A model generated the notes under the pieces. The model did not search any database. It saw nothing but the letters and a program-made list of their open reading frames with translations, and was not told the origin of the DNA. DNA of 6,151 nucleotides from Methanosuratincolales archaeon (GTDB taxonomy: Archaea > Thermoproteota > Methanomethylicia > Methanomethylicales > Methanomethylicaceae), in assembly GCA_937930465.1 (NCBI GenBank), contig CALGKV010000037.1:1-6151 (forward strand), read 5' to 3'. How positions within the stretch are numbered: the first letter of the stretch is position 1; each line of letters starts with the position of its first letter. The position numbers were made by a program, and so were the translations under genes. Positions 5,957 to 6,151 of the stretch are shown one piece after another.

Positions 5957-5987
5957 ATGGATAGATAATCCATCCGATATTAAAAAA
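5957..5987 (-). promoter_or_regulatory. Promoter and dyad operator of the ECF S gene (copy 2 of shared block)
   Basis: On the minus strand: TTTTTTAA (5980-5987), the four bases TATC, then GGATGGATTATCTATCCAT (5957-5975), which abuts the ATG at 5956. The core is a perfect inverted repeat, ATGGAT-TATCT-ATCCAT, with six-base arms and a five-base spacer. The predicted start, 26 bases from the TATA centre, falls on the ATG, so the dyad covers about -19 to -1. It differs at one of 19 bases from the element before the DUF4430 gene and keeps the same distance to the TATA box. Confidence 0.75.
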
Positions 5988-5999
5988 CCTTCTGTGAAG

Positions 6000-6006
6000 T
6001 TTATAA
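6000..6006 (+). promoter_or_regulatory. TATA box for the MIP18/DUF59 gene
   Basis: TTTATAA is a near-consensus archaeal TATA box. A start near 6029-6030 would leave a leader of about 11 bases before ATG 6041, containing GGTGG at 6031-6035 as ribosome binding site. The same start also fits a leaderless GTG at 6032. The box is divergent from the ECF S promoter, with the two TATA boxes about 20 bases apart. Confidence 0.6.
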
Positions 6007-6040
6007 GTGTATGCGTTTTGTTAGCGTATTGGTGGCTGAG

Positions 6041-6151
6041 ATGGTCGCAAAGGAAGCGGTCATGGACGCTTTAAGCAAAGTCGTTGACCCTGAGATAGAT
6101 ATCGATATCGTCACCCTCGGGATGGTGAGGGGCGTCACGGTGGAAGGTGGC
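6041..6151 (+). CDS. MIP18/DUF59 family Fe-S assembly protein (N-terminal part, cut by right edge)
   Basis: The frame is open to the right edge, 37 residues from ATG 6041. It shows the family opening clearly: an N-terminal helix (VAKEAVMDALSKV), then VVDPEIDIDIVTLGMVRGVTV, matching the DPE(I)...(I/V)xLG signature of MIP18/SufT/PaaD-like proteins. Members take part in Fe-S cluster maturation; in many prokaryotes the domain stands alone or is fused to an Mrp/ApbC ATPase, and the cut leaves this open. In-frame TTG 6029 and GTG 6032 are alternative starts, adding up to four residues (LVAE or MAE). GGTGG at 6031-6035 favours ATG 6041. It is divergent from the ECF S gene and has no copy of the shared operator of its own. 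Confidence 0.88.
   Translation, partial: MVAKEAVMDALSKVVDPEIDIDIVTLGMVRGVTVEGG

Noticed and set aside
6027..6034. TTGGTG at the start regions of both the aminotransferase (445-450) and the DUF59 gene (6029-6034) as a shared signal
   Set aside because: Six bases is too short to be meaningful, and in the DUF59 gene it is better explained as part of the GGTGG ribosome binding site.
6095..6110. ATAGATATCGATATCG short repeat near the right edge
   Set aside because: It encodes the alternating Ile/Asp of the conserved DPEIDIDIV segment of the DUF59 domain, so protein constraint explains it.
1..6151. tRNA or other RNA genes, CRISPR arrays, insertion sequences, attachment sites
   Set aside because: No tRNA-like cloverleaf segments, evenly spaced repeats, transposase motifs or flanking inverted repeats were seen. 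The intergenic gaps are all under 130 bases and are filled by promoters and terminators.

Overview
This is an archaeal stretch. The evidence is A/T-rich TATA boxes (TTTTTAA, TTTAAATA, TTTATAA) about 26 bases before predicted starts, short or absent 5' leaders, GGTG/GAGGT-type ribosome binding sites, an archaeal-style mevalonate kinase, T-run terminators, and exported proteins rich in N-glycosylation sequons. A TACK-type thermophile is possible, but the phylum cannot be fixed from the sequence. Coding is dense, no gap exceeds 130 bases, and there are no RNA genes, CRISPR arrays or mobile elements.

Layout: (1) 1-315 (-) is the N-terminal part of a membrane-anchored exported protein that runs off the left edge. 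(2) 445-1809 (+) is a class III PLP aminotransferase resembling taurine/omega-amino-acid:pyruvate aminotransferases, divergent from gene 1. (3) 1849-3171 (-) is a TldE/PmbA-type protein, convergent with gene 2 and with no TldD partner beside it. (4) 3270-4274 (+) is mevalonate kinase, divergent from gene 3 across a short region with one palindromic TATA box. (5) 4249-4719 (-) is a YkgJ-type cysteine-rich metal-chelating protein whose 3' end overlaps that of the kinase. (6) 4843-5292 (+) is a membrane-tethered DUF4430 (transcobalamin C-terminal-like) protein. (7) 5384-5956 (-) is an ECF transporter substrate-binding (S) component, convergent with gene 6. (8) 6041-6151 (+) is the start of a MIP18/DUF59 Fe-S assembly protein that runs off the right edge.

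The most interesting result is in genes 6 and 7. They face each other, so they cannot share a promoter. Yet each has its own copy of nearly the same promoter block: TTTTTAA, four variable bases, then the 19-base dyad element GGATGGWTTATCTATCCAT, 18 of 19 bases identical between the two. In both, the dyad fills the space between the TATA box and the predicted transcription start, where a bound repressor would block initiation. This suggests that a tethered ligand-capture protein (DUF4430) and an ECF S component form one uptake system controlled by one regulator. A corrinoid or another vitamin is the most natural guess for the ligand, but the substrate and regulator are not shown by the sequence.

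The other genes look like independent housekeeping units: isoprenoid lipid synthesis (mevalonate kinase), amino-group transfer, peptide or protein processing (TldE-like), and Fe-S or metal handling (YkgJ, DUF59).
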